Shown here: positions 10,059 to 19,169 of the stretch, one piece after another
Position numbering within the stretch: the stretch's first letter is position 1
How the letters are laid out: each line of letters starts with the position of its first letter
NCBI GenBank assembly: GCA_028565635.1
Contig: JAOXYB010016321.1
Span: 1 to 19,169, forward strand
Length of the DNA stretch: 19,169 bases
Direction: 5' to 3'
Source: Phoronis ovalis
Taxonomy: Eukaryota; Phoronida; Phoronidae
Translations under genes and position numbers: made by a program
Notes under the pieces: generated by a model
The model's database searches: none
What the model was told of the DNA's origin: nothing
What the model saw: the letters and a program-made list of their open reading frames with translations, nothing else

Positions 10059-12452
10059 GTACATAGTTTTTTTATAAACAGGTAAACAATTATGTTGCAT
10101 TGAAATGTCGGTATTGAAATTGAGAGATTCAGTTTCTTAGAAATCCTAGTTTAATCACAGTTCCCACCAGAGTGCAGTATCGTCTAGAAAATGCCGTATT
10201 TATAGAAGCGTTACTTGTTGGAATGATTTTTGTAAATAGAAAACTCAAAGCTCGAAAGTTCTATTTGACGATGATAATATTGTTTTATTTCAAAATAATT
10301 AAATGATGGGTATTCAAAAATATTCAGGTCTTGCTGTAAAATAACAATGAAGTTATGTTTAGGAAAACCTACTGCCTGGGAAGAAGTCTAATTTCGCACT
10401 ATGCATACAATAGGGTAGACCATTTAAGACTATTTGACATGTTATTGTAAATAAGTGAATTAAGTATTTATATAATGCACAAATACTATCTTTGAAAAGT
10501 AAACTTTCTTTAAAATTTTAAGAAAGATTAGAAGACAAAGATTTTAAATTCTTTTTACCTAGTCCAACAAATTTTACCCTTGACATATAAATATTTGTTT
10601 ATGTTAGTTTTACCTATATAATTGTTCTTTCACTGGAAAATTATAACGACTGGCTGTCTCCAGAGACGGCGCTACTGTTTGAAGGTGAGTATATGTCACA
10701 GTAAAGTTGAACTACATTCCTTGGAAAAGCATTGCTTGTACAAAAAAGCAATTGGCCTGTTCCGTTACGGAAATAACTACAGCATCTATAGGCTCCAATT
10801 AAGGTCTACTTCTTTATATACAAACCTGCATGTGTAGATTCATATTAGTGAATTTTAATCACCTCTTCCAGATTATATCTGTGACAGGGGAATTGATGCT
10901 CTGATCTATGTAAAGAAGTACTGTGGTGAAGATGCCATGAAACGAGTAATGGCGACCAAATGGGCTCAGGACAGAATAACATGGTTAGTATGCATACCAG
11001 TCATAGATGGCATACTAAAAAAGCATGCCCGAGTTACCAATCCGTTAACATTCTTTAATTTATAATGTCTTTTCGAGTAAAAAAATTCAGGAACATGTAT
11101 TCATAAACATACTTTTAAGTTGCTTTCAAATTAAAACAATTTGCATTTAACTGATAGACATTTACAATGATCTAAAATCAGTTGAAGAAAATAACACCGG
11201 GAACAATATATAGTACCAAAAACGTTCACACAAAGTTTTGCCTGCTTGTAATTAGGGGTTACTAGGTAGACTCTAACTGGTCATGAAATATTTAATTCAG
11301 TGAACTTAATTCTTTTGAGTACTCGTCATTCTTTTCATATAATGTCAAATGTGTCCTAAATCGTGATCTCGGGATCATGGTTTCCTTTTGTTCTTGTCTG
11401 GGAAACTTTCCTTTGGGCAGCGAGGTAAATAAATGGGAGATTTTTTCAAATGCCGTGTTGGTGAAGTCGGCTGGGACAAAAATAACATGAAAATATTAAT
11501 TTTCCGGCCTGTCAGCCGTGAGTTGATATAGTTACCACAACTTGTACTCATCTACTAAATGTATACCTTAAGTTTTGAAGAGCTGTCTAGCAAAGTAGAA
11601 TTATTAATTGCATTATAATATTAACCTGCATATTACCGTTTCAACTGTCGGGTCTCAACTACGAACACCGGTATTATTTGTTCCTCATTTCATAAGATAG
11701 CGCGCGCGCTGTTTTGTCTCCATTACACCTTGTGGGTTTGGCCAGTTCCACAGAAAATGAATGCATTCAATCAATTTCAATTGAACATGAAGAATAATGT
11801 GGTTAGGCCTTTTGGTGAACGGTACCTTATAATACATAATTACACTTGTCACAGACAGACAGCCTGGCAGTAATAATATTATATAATTATACTTGTCACA
11901 GACAGCCTGGCAGTAATAATATTATTTAAATGTTAGATATTCAAAATGAACAAATTCCAAAATGCTTAGAAACGAAGTAGTCAATTAATCTACTGTATCC
12001 AGTAGAGTACGAACACATTTGTATGCTAGTCTAATGTATATGTAACAATGGCTGTTCATTAACTAATTCCCTCTTCAGTATGAGTCTGGGCAATTTTCTG
12101 CAATCGCAGACAAAATATTCATATTGAAAGTTCATTTACTTACATGTATACATATATAATAGTTATAGTAATATATGTAATGCTTTGAATATTTTTCAGC
12201 GTACGGGAATCGTTGGTTTTTGTAATAGAACCTCATATTGAATGTATGAAAGACGACCGTATTAGACTGCACCCTCAGTTAAATGATTTAGTTGTTTTTA
12301 ATAAAATACTGAAGATGCTATTAAAAGAGCTTAACATAGAATACACAGTTATCGAAATGCTGGATAGACAACAAAGAGTAAAGGCAATTTTGAAAAAGAT
12401 ATCAACTGTAAAAGACAGCGTGCTAAAAAATGGAACACAATTTGCTTCATGA
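9806..12452 (+). CDS. P-loop NTPase, NadR/Ttd14-like AAA_28 family (three exons joined)
   Basis: Joining 9806-10058, 10872-10983 and 12200-12452 gives 618 nt, a 205-residue protein with intact phase at both junctions. Residues 12-20, GAHSTGKTT, are a Walker A (P-loop) motif for nucleotide phosphate and Mg2+. VEEEVARDLI follows at 33-42. Residues 86-97, YICDRGIDALIY, form the strand and DR motif that in this family follows the P-loop helix region. VFVIEPH at 128-134 with DDRIRL at 140-145 resembles the last core strand and the lid arginine region. These features fit small stand-alone AAA_28/NadR-kinase-like proteins of about 180-220 residues. The substrate is unknown; a small-molecule kinase is an inference from NadR. 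There is no signal peptide or membrane segment, so it is probably cytosolic. I chose ATG 9806; an upstream in-frame GTG at 9782 is not a normal animal start. A 21-nt microexon at 10664-10684 may add seven residues. Confidence 0.8.
10059..10871 (+). other. Intron 1 of the NTPase gene
   Basis: An 813-nt AT-rich intron that starts GTACAT and ends TTCCAG. Apart from the candidate microexon at 10664-10684 I see no other feature in it. Confidence 0.7.
10664..10684 (+). CDS. Candidate 21-nt microexon of the NTPase
   Basis: CTCCAG before 10664 can act as an acceptor and GAAG|GTGAGTAT is an excellent donor at 10685. The 21 nt are in phase 1 on both sides, so inclusion adds exactly ETALLFE between residues 84 and 85 and keeps the frame. 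The same frame is open back to 10591, reading NYNDWLSPETALLFE before the donor, which looks protein-like, but I found no acceptor of correct phase for a longer exon. The family's usual spacing is satisfied without it, so it may be optional or a decoy. Confidence 0.3.
10872..10983 (+). CDS. NTPase exon 2 (DR-motif exon)
   Basis: The acceptor CACCTCTTCCAG ends at 10871 and the donor GTTAGT begins at 10984. The 112-nt exon encodes D85 (completed by splicing) through T121 and two bases of codon 122. It includes YICDRGIDALIYVKKY and the amphipathic stretch after it. It is too short to show as a stand-alone open frame but is well supported by phase on both sides. Confidence 0.8.
11699..11710. repeat. 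Alternating GC palindrome
   Basis: AGCGCGCGCGCT is a perfect 12-bp palindrome of alternating purine and pyrimidine, CpG-dense in an otherwise AT-rich intron. Such tracts can adopt Z-DNA and are prone to methylation-linked decay, so its survival is mildly notable. Confidence 0.5.
11836..11925. repeat. Tandem duplication, 47 and 43 nt
   Basis: Copy 1 (11836-11882) and copy 2 (11883-11925) both read ATAATTA-CACTTGTC...GCCTGGCAGTAATAATATTAT with one base change (C/T) and a 4-nt difference (an extra GACA in copy 1). The near identity points to a recent slippage or unequal exchange event. Confidence 0.85.
12200..12452 (+). CDS. NTPase exon 3 (C-terminal exon)
   Basis: The acceptor ATATTTTTCAG ends at 12199. 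The first base completes Cys122, and residues 123-205 follow to the TGA stop at 12450-12452. It holds the last core strand (SLVFVIEPH), the acidic/arginine lid region, and a final strand (EYTVIEMLDRQQR) before a lysine-rich helix and tail. Confidence 0.85.
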
Positions 12453-12673
12453 AGGAAACGTATTGTTACACGAGTAATACATTTTGTTTTCGTATTTTTA
12501 TTATGGTTATGAACATACAGAGTGATAAAATACATTAAGTTTAATTCTTTGAACTGTAGAAGAATTCTTTTATTATACTATACTGAAAAAAAAATGCATT
12601 TTATTTTATTAAATGTCACATATTGCTTCTACCGGCTTTAGTTGAGCGCTTATTTGTGAATCTCTGTGCGTAG

Positions 12674-12679
12674 AATAAA
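12674..12679 (+). terminator. Poly(A) signal of the NTPase gene (candidate)
   Basis: AATAAA occurs 222 nt after the stop and is followed within about 30 nt by the T-rich TTTTTTCC stretch. This fits a short 3' UTR. Confidence 0.45.
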
Positions 12680-14003
12680 TAGCGTGATATTGGAAACTAT
12701 TTTTTCCTTCGGTTATAAGCTATACCTGTATGATGACCTACCTGTACATAAATTAGGATGATATTTTTGAAATCTGTGTAAAATATACGAAACTGCTCAA
12801 AAAGCTTGGACACAGTGCAACTATTTTCGCATTAATTGGCTATTATAACAATCATGTCCATAAAGTATTTTGTGGCTGCTTCGCTCTACAGATATCATAT
12901 TAAAATGAATGTATTCAATTCTGTAATGAATTGACTACCGATTGCTAATATTTATTAGCAGAATAATTTCCTGAATAGAGTTTAAGCCTTTCCTTCAGTA
13001 ATATTTCTACTATTGAAAAGTACAGCATCAAAGGTAGAAATCGTGTGATATGAGGTGTTTATGTAATAAATAACTATTCATTAAGACGTTTAGCAATCAA
13101 CTGATTTGATATACGTACTGAGGAATCGAAAAATATGTGCAAAACTAAATAGGCGGAACGAAATGAATCTGGTACAGAAACAGCTTTTTACTCAGTTTGC
13201 GACTCATGTACAACAATTTATATGGTTTTTCTTTTTAGTGTGTGATGTCATTTTTATATATAATAATGTAACATTAAAGTGTATGATCAGCTATGAGTTG
13301 TTAGACAGATATGTTTCGATTACAAATATTCTTAATTCGATCCCTAATTTTAATTGTCTTATACTACTGATAGATATCGCAGACAGTGTATTTCAGTAAC
13401 GCTTGAGCCAAACTACATATATGTTCATGTATACCCTTGAATGCATGATTAAAAAAAGAATTCATTTTTTTTAAATTTTATTTATATACATTTTAAAATA
13501 TTATTTAAATTTTTCACAACATATAGACATATATATTTTTTAAATATGATATTAATTAAAAATATTTCTTAATTTTGCTACCACCTTTGCTTTGCTAATG
13601 CGTTTGTTTTTACAATCTCACTGCAATCGATCTTATTCTAAAATATCTTTCTGTGTACATCATGTACCAGAATGAGTAAGATAAAAAAAGGGTTATACGG
13701 TTCAATTTAAATAATTGCGCCTGTTCTGTTAAAACTTTCGACTGATATTAAGCACTGTATTACAGGCTTCCCCTTGTGAACCTCCCTTCCCTCTTACTTA
13801 TTACATAACAACATAATGCAGTTCACTGTATCGCTATTGCAAAATCACAGAAAAATAAAATAAACAAAACTGTAAATAAACCTTAAACAACTATATACCA
13901 CTAAAACAAATCGTAAGCGTATGAACGATACCGAGAATACATATATACTTTCAGTTGGTTATTTACATTAACATTAAAATGGCGCTTAAACAGACACATT
14001 TTG

Positions 14004-14009
14004 TTTATT
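14004..14009 (-). terminator. Poly(A) signal of otp (candidate)
   Basis: TTTATT on + reads AATAAA on the minus strand, about 120 nt after the otp stop. Further AATAAA hexamers lie downstream (for example near 13478), so longer 3' UTR forms are possible. Confidence 0.35.
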
Positions 14010-14127
14010 AGCATGGTATACATACAGTAACTGAAAATTTCGAAGCGTTCGAATTAATGCAAATAATTCGTCGGAATTTGTCTGTATAGACTATAAAGCA
14101 ATGAACGATTAATTAGACATTTAACGT

Positions 14128-14357
14128 TTAATGATAATTACTTGTTAAAGATACTGAATGCTCAATGGCTTTACGTCGTAGACTAGCAATGCTCGTCCCT
14201 TGCCACGCATTGATATCTTGCATGTGAGTTGCCAGTGGGGTCCTAGATGACATTGTAGAAGGCGTTACGGTTCCGTGAGGGTTTGGGTACATCATAGCTG
14301 AAGATGTTCCATTGTACATACTTGTTTCGTAGCTTGAAACTGGCAATTCTGACATTC
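14128..14357 (-). CDS. otp: otp last exon with OAR motif
   Basis: The acceptor TTTTTTAATTTAG ends at 14358. Two bases complete a Gly codon, then 75 residues run from [10 protein letters not shown] to SLTSNYH and TAA at 14130-14128. The OAR motif ([18 protein letters not shown]) is encoded at about 14146-14199, five residues from the C-terminus, as expected for Otp. The internal ATG is not a translation start. Confidence 0.92.
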
Positions 14358-15949
14358 CTAAATTAAAAAAGACATTTTTGATACATGATGTTATGACATT
14401 AGACTCGCAGAACTGTAACTAAGACGTGCGAACCCCGGCCCTCGGTTGCTATAATGATGAAATAAATAACTACCTTTATTATAGACATATATATCTGTTA
14501 ATTATATAACGTTAACGTTAATGCTTAGTGACACACGTTTGTGTAGTACTACGTAAAGTTAATTTACACTTTAAAGTAAAAATACTTCAAAGCTTGACGC
14601 TGTTTACGTTCGCTTAGTTCGCTACCGTCAGTTAATTCTGATTATAAACTAAATCCATAAATAGATCGTCACCCATCCACGTACTTTTAAAAATACAGGA
14701 CAAGCATGTCATATGCATAACCGACACTATCGATTAAAATGTACAGTAAAAATAGAATTATCAAATTAGACTGACCAATTCGTTCTAAAAACAAGTATTT
14801 TTGTATAAACCATAAAAGCGCCATAGATCATCCATTATATCTCACAATATTTCACTTGATGATGTGAATGCAGAAGTAGATTTGCTTGCGCATTTATATT
14901 ATAAAAACAGTAAAAAAAAATACAAAAAGCCCCAAGAAAGTGTATATTTCTATTGATTGATATACTAAGGCTGAACGTCAAAGTTCCTTGTTTTTTGAAT
15001 CCATACCATGAATAAGGTTTGCATAGTGGTTTAATAAATATTTTTTCTCTTACCCCGTTTATTCCCCTTGAAAGTGGGTATAATTTCCCACAAAATGAAG
15101 AAAATCACAATTTAAAAACTTATTTTTTATCAAAAATTGTTGTGTATTTTCAAGCTACCAAATCACCAGCTTTCTACACTTTTCCCGACATATCCGCCTG
15201 GTGGTTTATTGTAAGACTAAGCAAAATTGTATATTGGTAATGCTTGCAGGAAGATCGGGAGTAGGCATATGATTATTTGTTTTTGTTTACTGACGGTTTT
15301 TCCAGTAAAAGACATGTTACTTTTGAGATGGAAGGGGAAATCACTTGTATCCAATAATATCCAATAATATCTAAACAAATGCTCAATTTATGCTTTTCTG
15401 TACAAATAAAGTTACCCAAAAAAATGAAAAGCAATTAGTATATTTTTTTGTAAGATATCCCAAATTAATATTGGGTTTTCGTACTTGGCTGATTACATGT
15501 ATCAGTTCAAACATGCTGGTTTCTATGTAAGTGTACAACATACTAACCTGGTGGTGTTGTAGCAGTTGGACCTGCAAGTCCCCCAGAACTACCATAAGTT
15601 TGTGACGCCAGAGAAGAGAGACCTTGACGTGGTATACCGGCTGCTGATGTGAGATGATTGGATAAGCCAGAAGTTGTCATTTGTCCTTGAAATTAAAACA
15701 GATCCTTCTTAGTGAACAAATTAACACCAGCTAATAACCATTGCTATGATGCTCAATATACATAGTACTGTGTACCCTGAGCTTTAACTATAACAACTTA
15801 CCTAGTCCTGTCCAGGGATCAGGCGCAAAAAAAGATTCTCCAAACGCGCCACCCAACCCGTGTGACGGAAGTAATCCACCCGGCGCCCGGAAAACATTGG
15901 TGCACTTCTTACGCTTCTTCCATTTAGCGCGTCTGTTCTGGAACCATAC
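14128..15949 (-). CDS. otp: Orthopedia homeobox transcription factor, last three exons (5' part outside window)
   Basis: On the minus strand, joining 15949-15802, 15685-15548 and 14357-14128 gives 516 nt, 171 residues plus stop, with phase kept at both introns. It opens with [15 protein letters not shown], homeodomain helix 3 with Gln50, followed by [17 protein letters not shown], which matches the stretch after the homeodomain in Otp proteins. It ends with [18 protein letters not shown], the OAR motif in its Otp form. The exon begins exactly at homeodomain residue 47, the intron position common in paired-like genes. Otp binds TAAT-type sites in the nucleus and specifies neurosecretory neurons in vertebrates and larval neurons in invertebrates. 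The linker between is S/T/G/P-rich. The first two-thirds of the homeodomain and the N-terminus are not in the window. Assignment to Otp rather than Rax or another OAR gene is secure from both flanking motifs. Confidence 0.93.
14358..15547 (-). other. otp: Last intron of otp
   Basis: A 1190-nt intron. On + it contains AACCCCGGCC at about 14431-14440 with a B-box-like sequence on the minus strand (GGGGTTCGCACGTC), and a short direct repeat TCCAATAATA near 15350-15369. No other exon-like stretch was seen. The open frame at 15019-15240 has no motif and I treat it as chance. Confidence 0.7.
15548..15685 (-). CDS. otp: otp middle linker exon
   Basis: The exon is 138 nt, exactly 46 codons, phase 1 on both sides, with acceptor TTTTAATTTCAAG and donor GTTAGT. 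It encodes a low-complexity S/T/G/A/P-rich linker (for example [12 protein letters not shown]). Because it is symmetric, skipping it would keep the frame, so alternative splicing is possible in principle. Confidence 0.85.
15686..15801 (-). other. otp: Short otp intron
   Basis: A 116-nt intron between the homeodomain-tail exon and the linker exon, with donor GTAAGT and acceptor TTTCAAG. It is much smaller than the introns on either side. Confidence 0.8.
15802..15949 (-). CDS. otp: otp exon with homeodomain helix 3
   Basis: The acceptor (minus strand ACATTACAG) ends at 15950 and the donor GTAAGT starts at 15801. It encodes homeodomain residues 47 onward and the conserved TNVFRAPG tail, then a G/F/P-rich stretch ending DPWTGL. 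A Cys sits where I recall Thr in vertebrate OTP (KKCTNVF against KKTTNVF). The exon ends in phase 1. Confidence 0.92.
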
Positions 15950-18371
15950 CTGTAATGTACATTTGCATTTAAATCTGCTGAAATATTCAGAATTCTTCTA
16001 AGTAAATTTTCATAACCGCAATTTAGTTATGAAACTGTTAGAAAACAGCAGTAAACAAACATCTGATGATTACGAGTACATATATTTAATCATCACCACT
16101 GTAAACAAGTTAACACCGCAACCAACGGGTTTTGATACACATGCTCAATATAACTACTAAAATAATACATGCCAAGGCAAGGAAAAAGTTTTGATCACCT
16201 AAAATTACACCATAAATAGTAGCCCAGGGAGCCCTTTAAAACAGCCTGCTTCCGTTTAAATAAATGCTGACATCCATCAAAAACTTAGTTAGTTCAACAT
16301 AACAATTTTACTAAACTTGCTTGAGATATCGCATCAATATTTGACTAAGAATACACAGATAATTACATTTTCCGATATTTGATTGTGTAATTGCCTGCTA
16401 CGTACATTGTGCGCACATTTTATTTTGTTATGCCACAACTTGTGAATTACGCAGATATTATGCATGGGCTGTTTAGATTTTAGTGATATAATAATTGTAC
16501 GTAAGCTCCGAATAAAACATCTAAAATATACACATATTATTTTTTTTATATTTGAATCAATTTTCCAACAGACGTTGATTTTATTGTATATTGTCATGGA
16601 TATTCAATAAGGATAAACATTTAACACTTCGCAATCTTTTTCACTTTCAAACACAAGTGGTTTTCTAGCTGGAGGCTAATAGAACCCTCGAATGAAGCTT
16701 AGAAATGCTGCTTTTCAAATCTTTAAGTTAACTTGTAAAACGTCACTTTGCTATTGTATCATTGGCACTGATGGCTTTAAAGGATTATAATATATTTATT
16801 CAACAAACAAAAAAAATGTTAAAATACATCTTTAACTGTTTTTACAAACAAAAAGGTGTAAATCACTTTTTATAATAGGTTTACAAACATCGATTCGTTG
16901 ACAAAATGTCTTTTTAAAACCAATGATTTGTAAGTTAAAGGAAATGTCGGAAGTTATTTTGCTATTATAATATTTCTAATACATCATTCAATTAAAGTAC
17001 TCCGGAAAGCATTTAAAACAATTTAATAGCTCTTTTCTTTTATGTAAGTCTTTCATTGAATAGTGGTAAACTATGGTGAAAATTGTAAGACTCTTTTTGT
17101 TTCTTTACTTGTATACACGTAGCTGACGGGAAGGAAAAATTAAACACGCCATTGGAGACCACTTTTCTAAGCACAAATAGAAAATAAACACTAGAAGTAG
17201 AAAATAGACACTTTTGATGCTAAGTTTTATTGTCTTGGGTTTTGAATAAAATTTATCTTATTGTATTTTAATTGTCAGTTCTGTCGATCATCTGTTTTTT
17301 TATTCGTTTGAGCATGTAATGCTTAAATAATGGTTAATTGATCTTTTTGTTACAAAACTCCAATAATCCTCTTAATCTGTGTTCTTTAATGACTAGTGAA
17401 AAAAGATAAGTACAATTTACAAATGCGTACATTGAGAGGCTGTTGATTTTTGTTCTACTAGCTCAGATAATGCAGAAAAACAAATATTTAAAAAGTGTTC
17501 TAAAGTGTAATAGCATTTCGAGATATTTTGATAGGATTTGGATTTTGTTTAAATTGTTAGTTATCTCATATAGTGTTGGTGTACATTCTTTATTTTAATT
17601 AATATAGTAAAATGTATATGTAATAATAATACTATCGCGGTAATTCATTGTACATAACCATAACTGATAATTGCATAATGATCTGTTAAAATTAATTGTT
17701 TACACTTTGATACAGCAATACAAGCAAATAAGGATAAAATTTCATATTTTATTAAAGAATCGTAATTTCCCGATTTGGTTATTATTAACGTTAAGAGAAC
17801 TTCCTGACTTCATATACAAAATGCCACAATTTCTCTGGCTGCACATTAATCTCTTTATAATTAAGAGTTTGCATGTCTTAAATATCATAAGCCTTTGTTC
17901 ATATGAATACTAATAAAACTCACTGCAAAATTAAGTCTGTCAAAAATATATCGGTAGCAACAACAAAATGGATTTTTTTCTGCTTTACACAAAGAAACAT
18001 TTGTTTAATTTAACTGCAAAAAAAAACACCGTTTTGTTACTTGGTAGTTTTTTCTTTGTGTGTCTGGAAAATTTGAATAATGGATCCGAAGTTATTAACA
18101 AACAATTTTAATCTCGAAAATACGTTTTTTTAGCATTACAATATAATAAGAATCTTCATTTGTGGGAAAATATGTAAGTAGATAAAAAAAGGCTGGTCCA
18201 ATATATTTCTATTTTTGTTTTGTATTTTTCATTTTAGTTTTGCAGTAAAAAAGCTAAAGTATACATGCATTTTGTATGCCATATCTACTCAGTTATTTCA
18301 GCACACGCTTCTTAATACGGCGCCAAATGATTTTTGGGATAAATTTTATTTTTAACATTTCATGTTTCTGG

Positions 18372-18385
18372 CGCTACAAGTAGCG
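18372..18385. repeat. Short perfect inverted repeat
   Basis: CGCTAC-AA-GTAGCG is a 6-bp perfect stem with a 2-nt spacer. It lies inside a GC-richer stretch that looks like an old repeat copy, and it could be part of that element. Confidence 0.5.
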
Positions 18386-18399
18386 GTTTTAGTGGGGGT

Positions 18400-18480
18400 T
18401 AGTGATTCAATCGAACTTAAAAAAAGGCTGCAAATTTCAAAAAATCGATTTCCCTAAAATCCTGGGACCACCCCTGATCA
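18400..18480. repeat. Probable dispersed repeat fragment
   Basis: A-rich TTTCAAAAAATCGATTT followed by CCCTAAAATCCTGGGACCACCCCTGA resembles interspersed-repeat fragments ending in a 'CTGGatCCgCCCCTGA' type string that I recall from many invertebrate genomes. I cannot name the family or define its ends. Confidence 0.3.
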
Positions 18481-19071
18481 CGCATGCACTATTAGGCTAT
18501 GTATGTTGAAGATCGAATTCCCTGGAGTAATGTAAGTATACGGTTTAGACATTTTCAATTATTGGTTAGAATAAAAATCAAAAGAGCAAAGCAAGCTACT
18601 AATATCCTCATAATTACGTGATTAATCCCTGTTTAAATGAATCACGATACTTACAATTATCAACTTTAAATATGGATTATAATGTAGACAGAGGTTTGTA
18701 GAATACTGGGAGATACTTTAAAATTGTTTCTTTCTTTATGATAACATAACCGGATTTATAAGATGCGAGTGCTAGACAAAAACTAAAATATACTTGTACA
18801 TGTACAGCAGAACTGCATTTTCAAATACTGGATCGTTACGTATTCACAAGGATTCGACAGTGTATTATTTTCTACATCACAATACTAAAAGTATTCATAC
18901 GCAGTGTATTTTAAATTAATGTTATTTGTATTTATTTTGTATATCTTAACTTTACGTTTATATAGAATACACTTTCAATGAAACAAAATATTAAAACCTC
19001 GAAACGCTGTAAGTGGTACGTATTCTTTATATTTTATTCAAAGAACTATGGGTAAACATGTTTTAACTATT

Positions 19072-19169
19072 TTATTTTTTTTTTTTTTTTTTTTATTATT
19101 TTATTTATTTTAATCAACAAAAGGCCATTGGCCCATATTGTACAATTAAAACATTCTACAATTTTGTAT
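19072..19169 (-). mobile_element. 3' end of a non-LTR retroelement (minus strand, truncated by window)
   Basis: Read on the minus strand, GTACAATATGGGCCAATGGCC leads into TTTTGTTGATTAAAATAAA, further AATAAA-like repeats, and then a 20-base A tract (T on + at 19075-19094). A terminal GGCC-containing hairpin, a poly(A) signal and an A tail are the layout of a LINE or SINE 3' end. The body continues past 19169. It is inserted in the otp intron region in the same orientation as otp. Confidence 0.6.

Larger units (their letters stand above)
10984..12199 (+). other. Intron 2 of the NTPase gene
   Basis: A 1216-nt intron starting GTTAGT and ending TTTCAG. It contains a recent-looking tandem duplication (11836-11925), a self-complementary AGCGCGCGCGCT at 11699-11710, and a somewhat GC-richer stretch near 11370-11530 that could be an old repeat copy. 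No exon-like sequence of fitting phase was found. Confidence 0.7.
12453..14127. other. Convergent intergenic region and 3' UTRs
   Basis: It separates the NTPase gene (+) from otp (-), which run tail to tail. It is strongly AT-rich, most of all at 13440-13570. An open frame at 13106-13399 (+) begins at a non-ATG codon and its F/I/Y-rich translation looks like AT-rich chance coding. I see no gene here beyond the two 3' UTRs. Confidence 0.55.
15950..19071 (-). other. otp: Upstream otp intron (homeodomain 46/47 intron), 3' part
   Basis: From the acceptor at 15950 to the right edge I find no stretch encoding homeodomain helices 1-2, so this intron is longer than about 3.1 kb, or the exon lies outside the window. 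The sequence is AT-rich with many TAAT/ATTA cores (for example TTTTAATTAATATAG near 17594), which are also expected by composition. The open frames at 16334-16597 (-) and 17671-17913 (+) look like chance. A repeat-like stretch near 18300-18480 and a retroelement tail from 19072 are listed separately. Confidence 0.65.

Noticed and set aside
9870-10100. Antisense open frame across NTPase exon 1
   Set aside because: Shadow of the exon that carries the Walker A motif on the + strand.
10622-10837. 71-residue open frame on + overlapping the candidate microexon
   Set aside because: It is in a different frame from the phase-matched ETALLFE reading and has no motif.
13106-13399. 97-residue F/I/Y-rich open frame, possibly a membrane protein
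   Set aside because: Non-ATG first codon and hydrophobicity explained by high AT content; no family resemblance and it lies among 3' UTRs.
15019-15240. Open frame in the otp intron on +
   Set aside because: No motif, no start context and composition like its surroundings.
9782-15949. Idea that the NTPase and otp form a functional module or defence-like system
   Set aside because: They are convergent animal genes with unrelated roles; nothing in the sequence links them beyond adjacency.

Overview
The window looks like AT-rich nuclear DNA from an invertebrate animal. Genes are split by GT-AG introns, non-coding stretches are long, and one gene is a clear orthopedia (otp) homeobox gene. A lophotrochozoan, perhaps a mollusc, is my best guess. 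That rests on gene character and on a familiar-looking retroelement tail, not on a marker that fixes the clade. No bacterial features, rRNA, CRISPR array or convincing tRNA gene were seen.

Layout from left to right. 1-73: a 41-bp-period tandem repeat. 74-6074: no supported coding sequence; a few palindromes, TATA-like boxes, a GC-rich patch and one good splice-donor-like site. 6075-7633 (+): an exon carrying a complete 513-residue reading frame for an unrecognised basic protein with an N-terminal helical/coiled-coil region and several R-R-x-S sites. Its exon has a splice acceptor just before the start, so the 5' UTR is split. 7634-9805: 3' UTR and intergenic DNA with a CTCF-like motif and a palindrome. 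9806-12452 (+): a compact P-loop NTPase of the NadR/Ttd14-like (AAA_28) type in three phase-matched exons, 205 residues when joined, with a possible in-frame 21-nt microexon in its first intron. 12453-14127: convergent intergenic DNA. 14128-15949 (-): the last three exons of otp, from homeodomain residue 47 through the OAR motif to the stop. 15950-19071: the upstream otp intron, with no earlier otp exon found. 19072-19169: the 3' tail of a retroelement on the minus strand, cut by the window end.

The three genes do not form an obvious pathway. The 513-residue gene and the NTPase are tandem on +, and otp runs towards the NTPase tail-to-tail. otp is a developmental transcription factor of neurosecretory cells in animals, so the long upstream intron is a natural place for enhancers. 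The points most worth checking are the possible microexon, the unrecognised 513-residue protein, and the CTCF-like site between the two + strand genes. I found no convincing undescribed multi-gene system.
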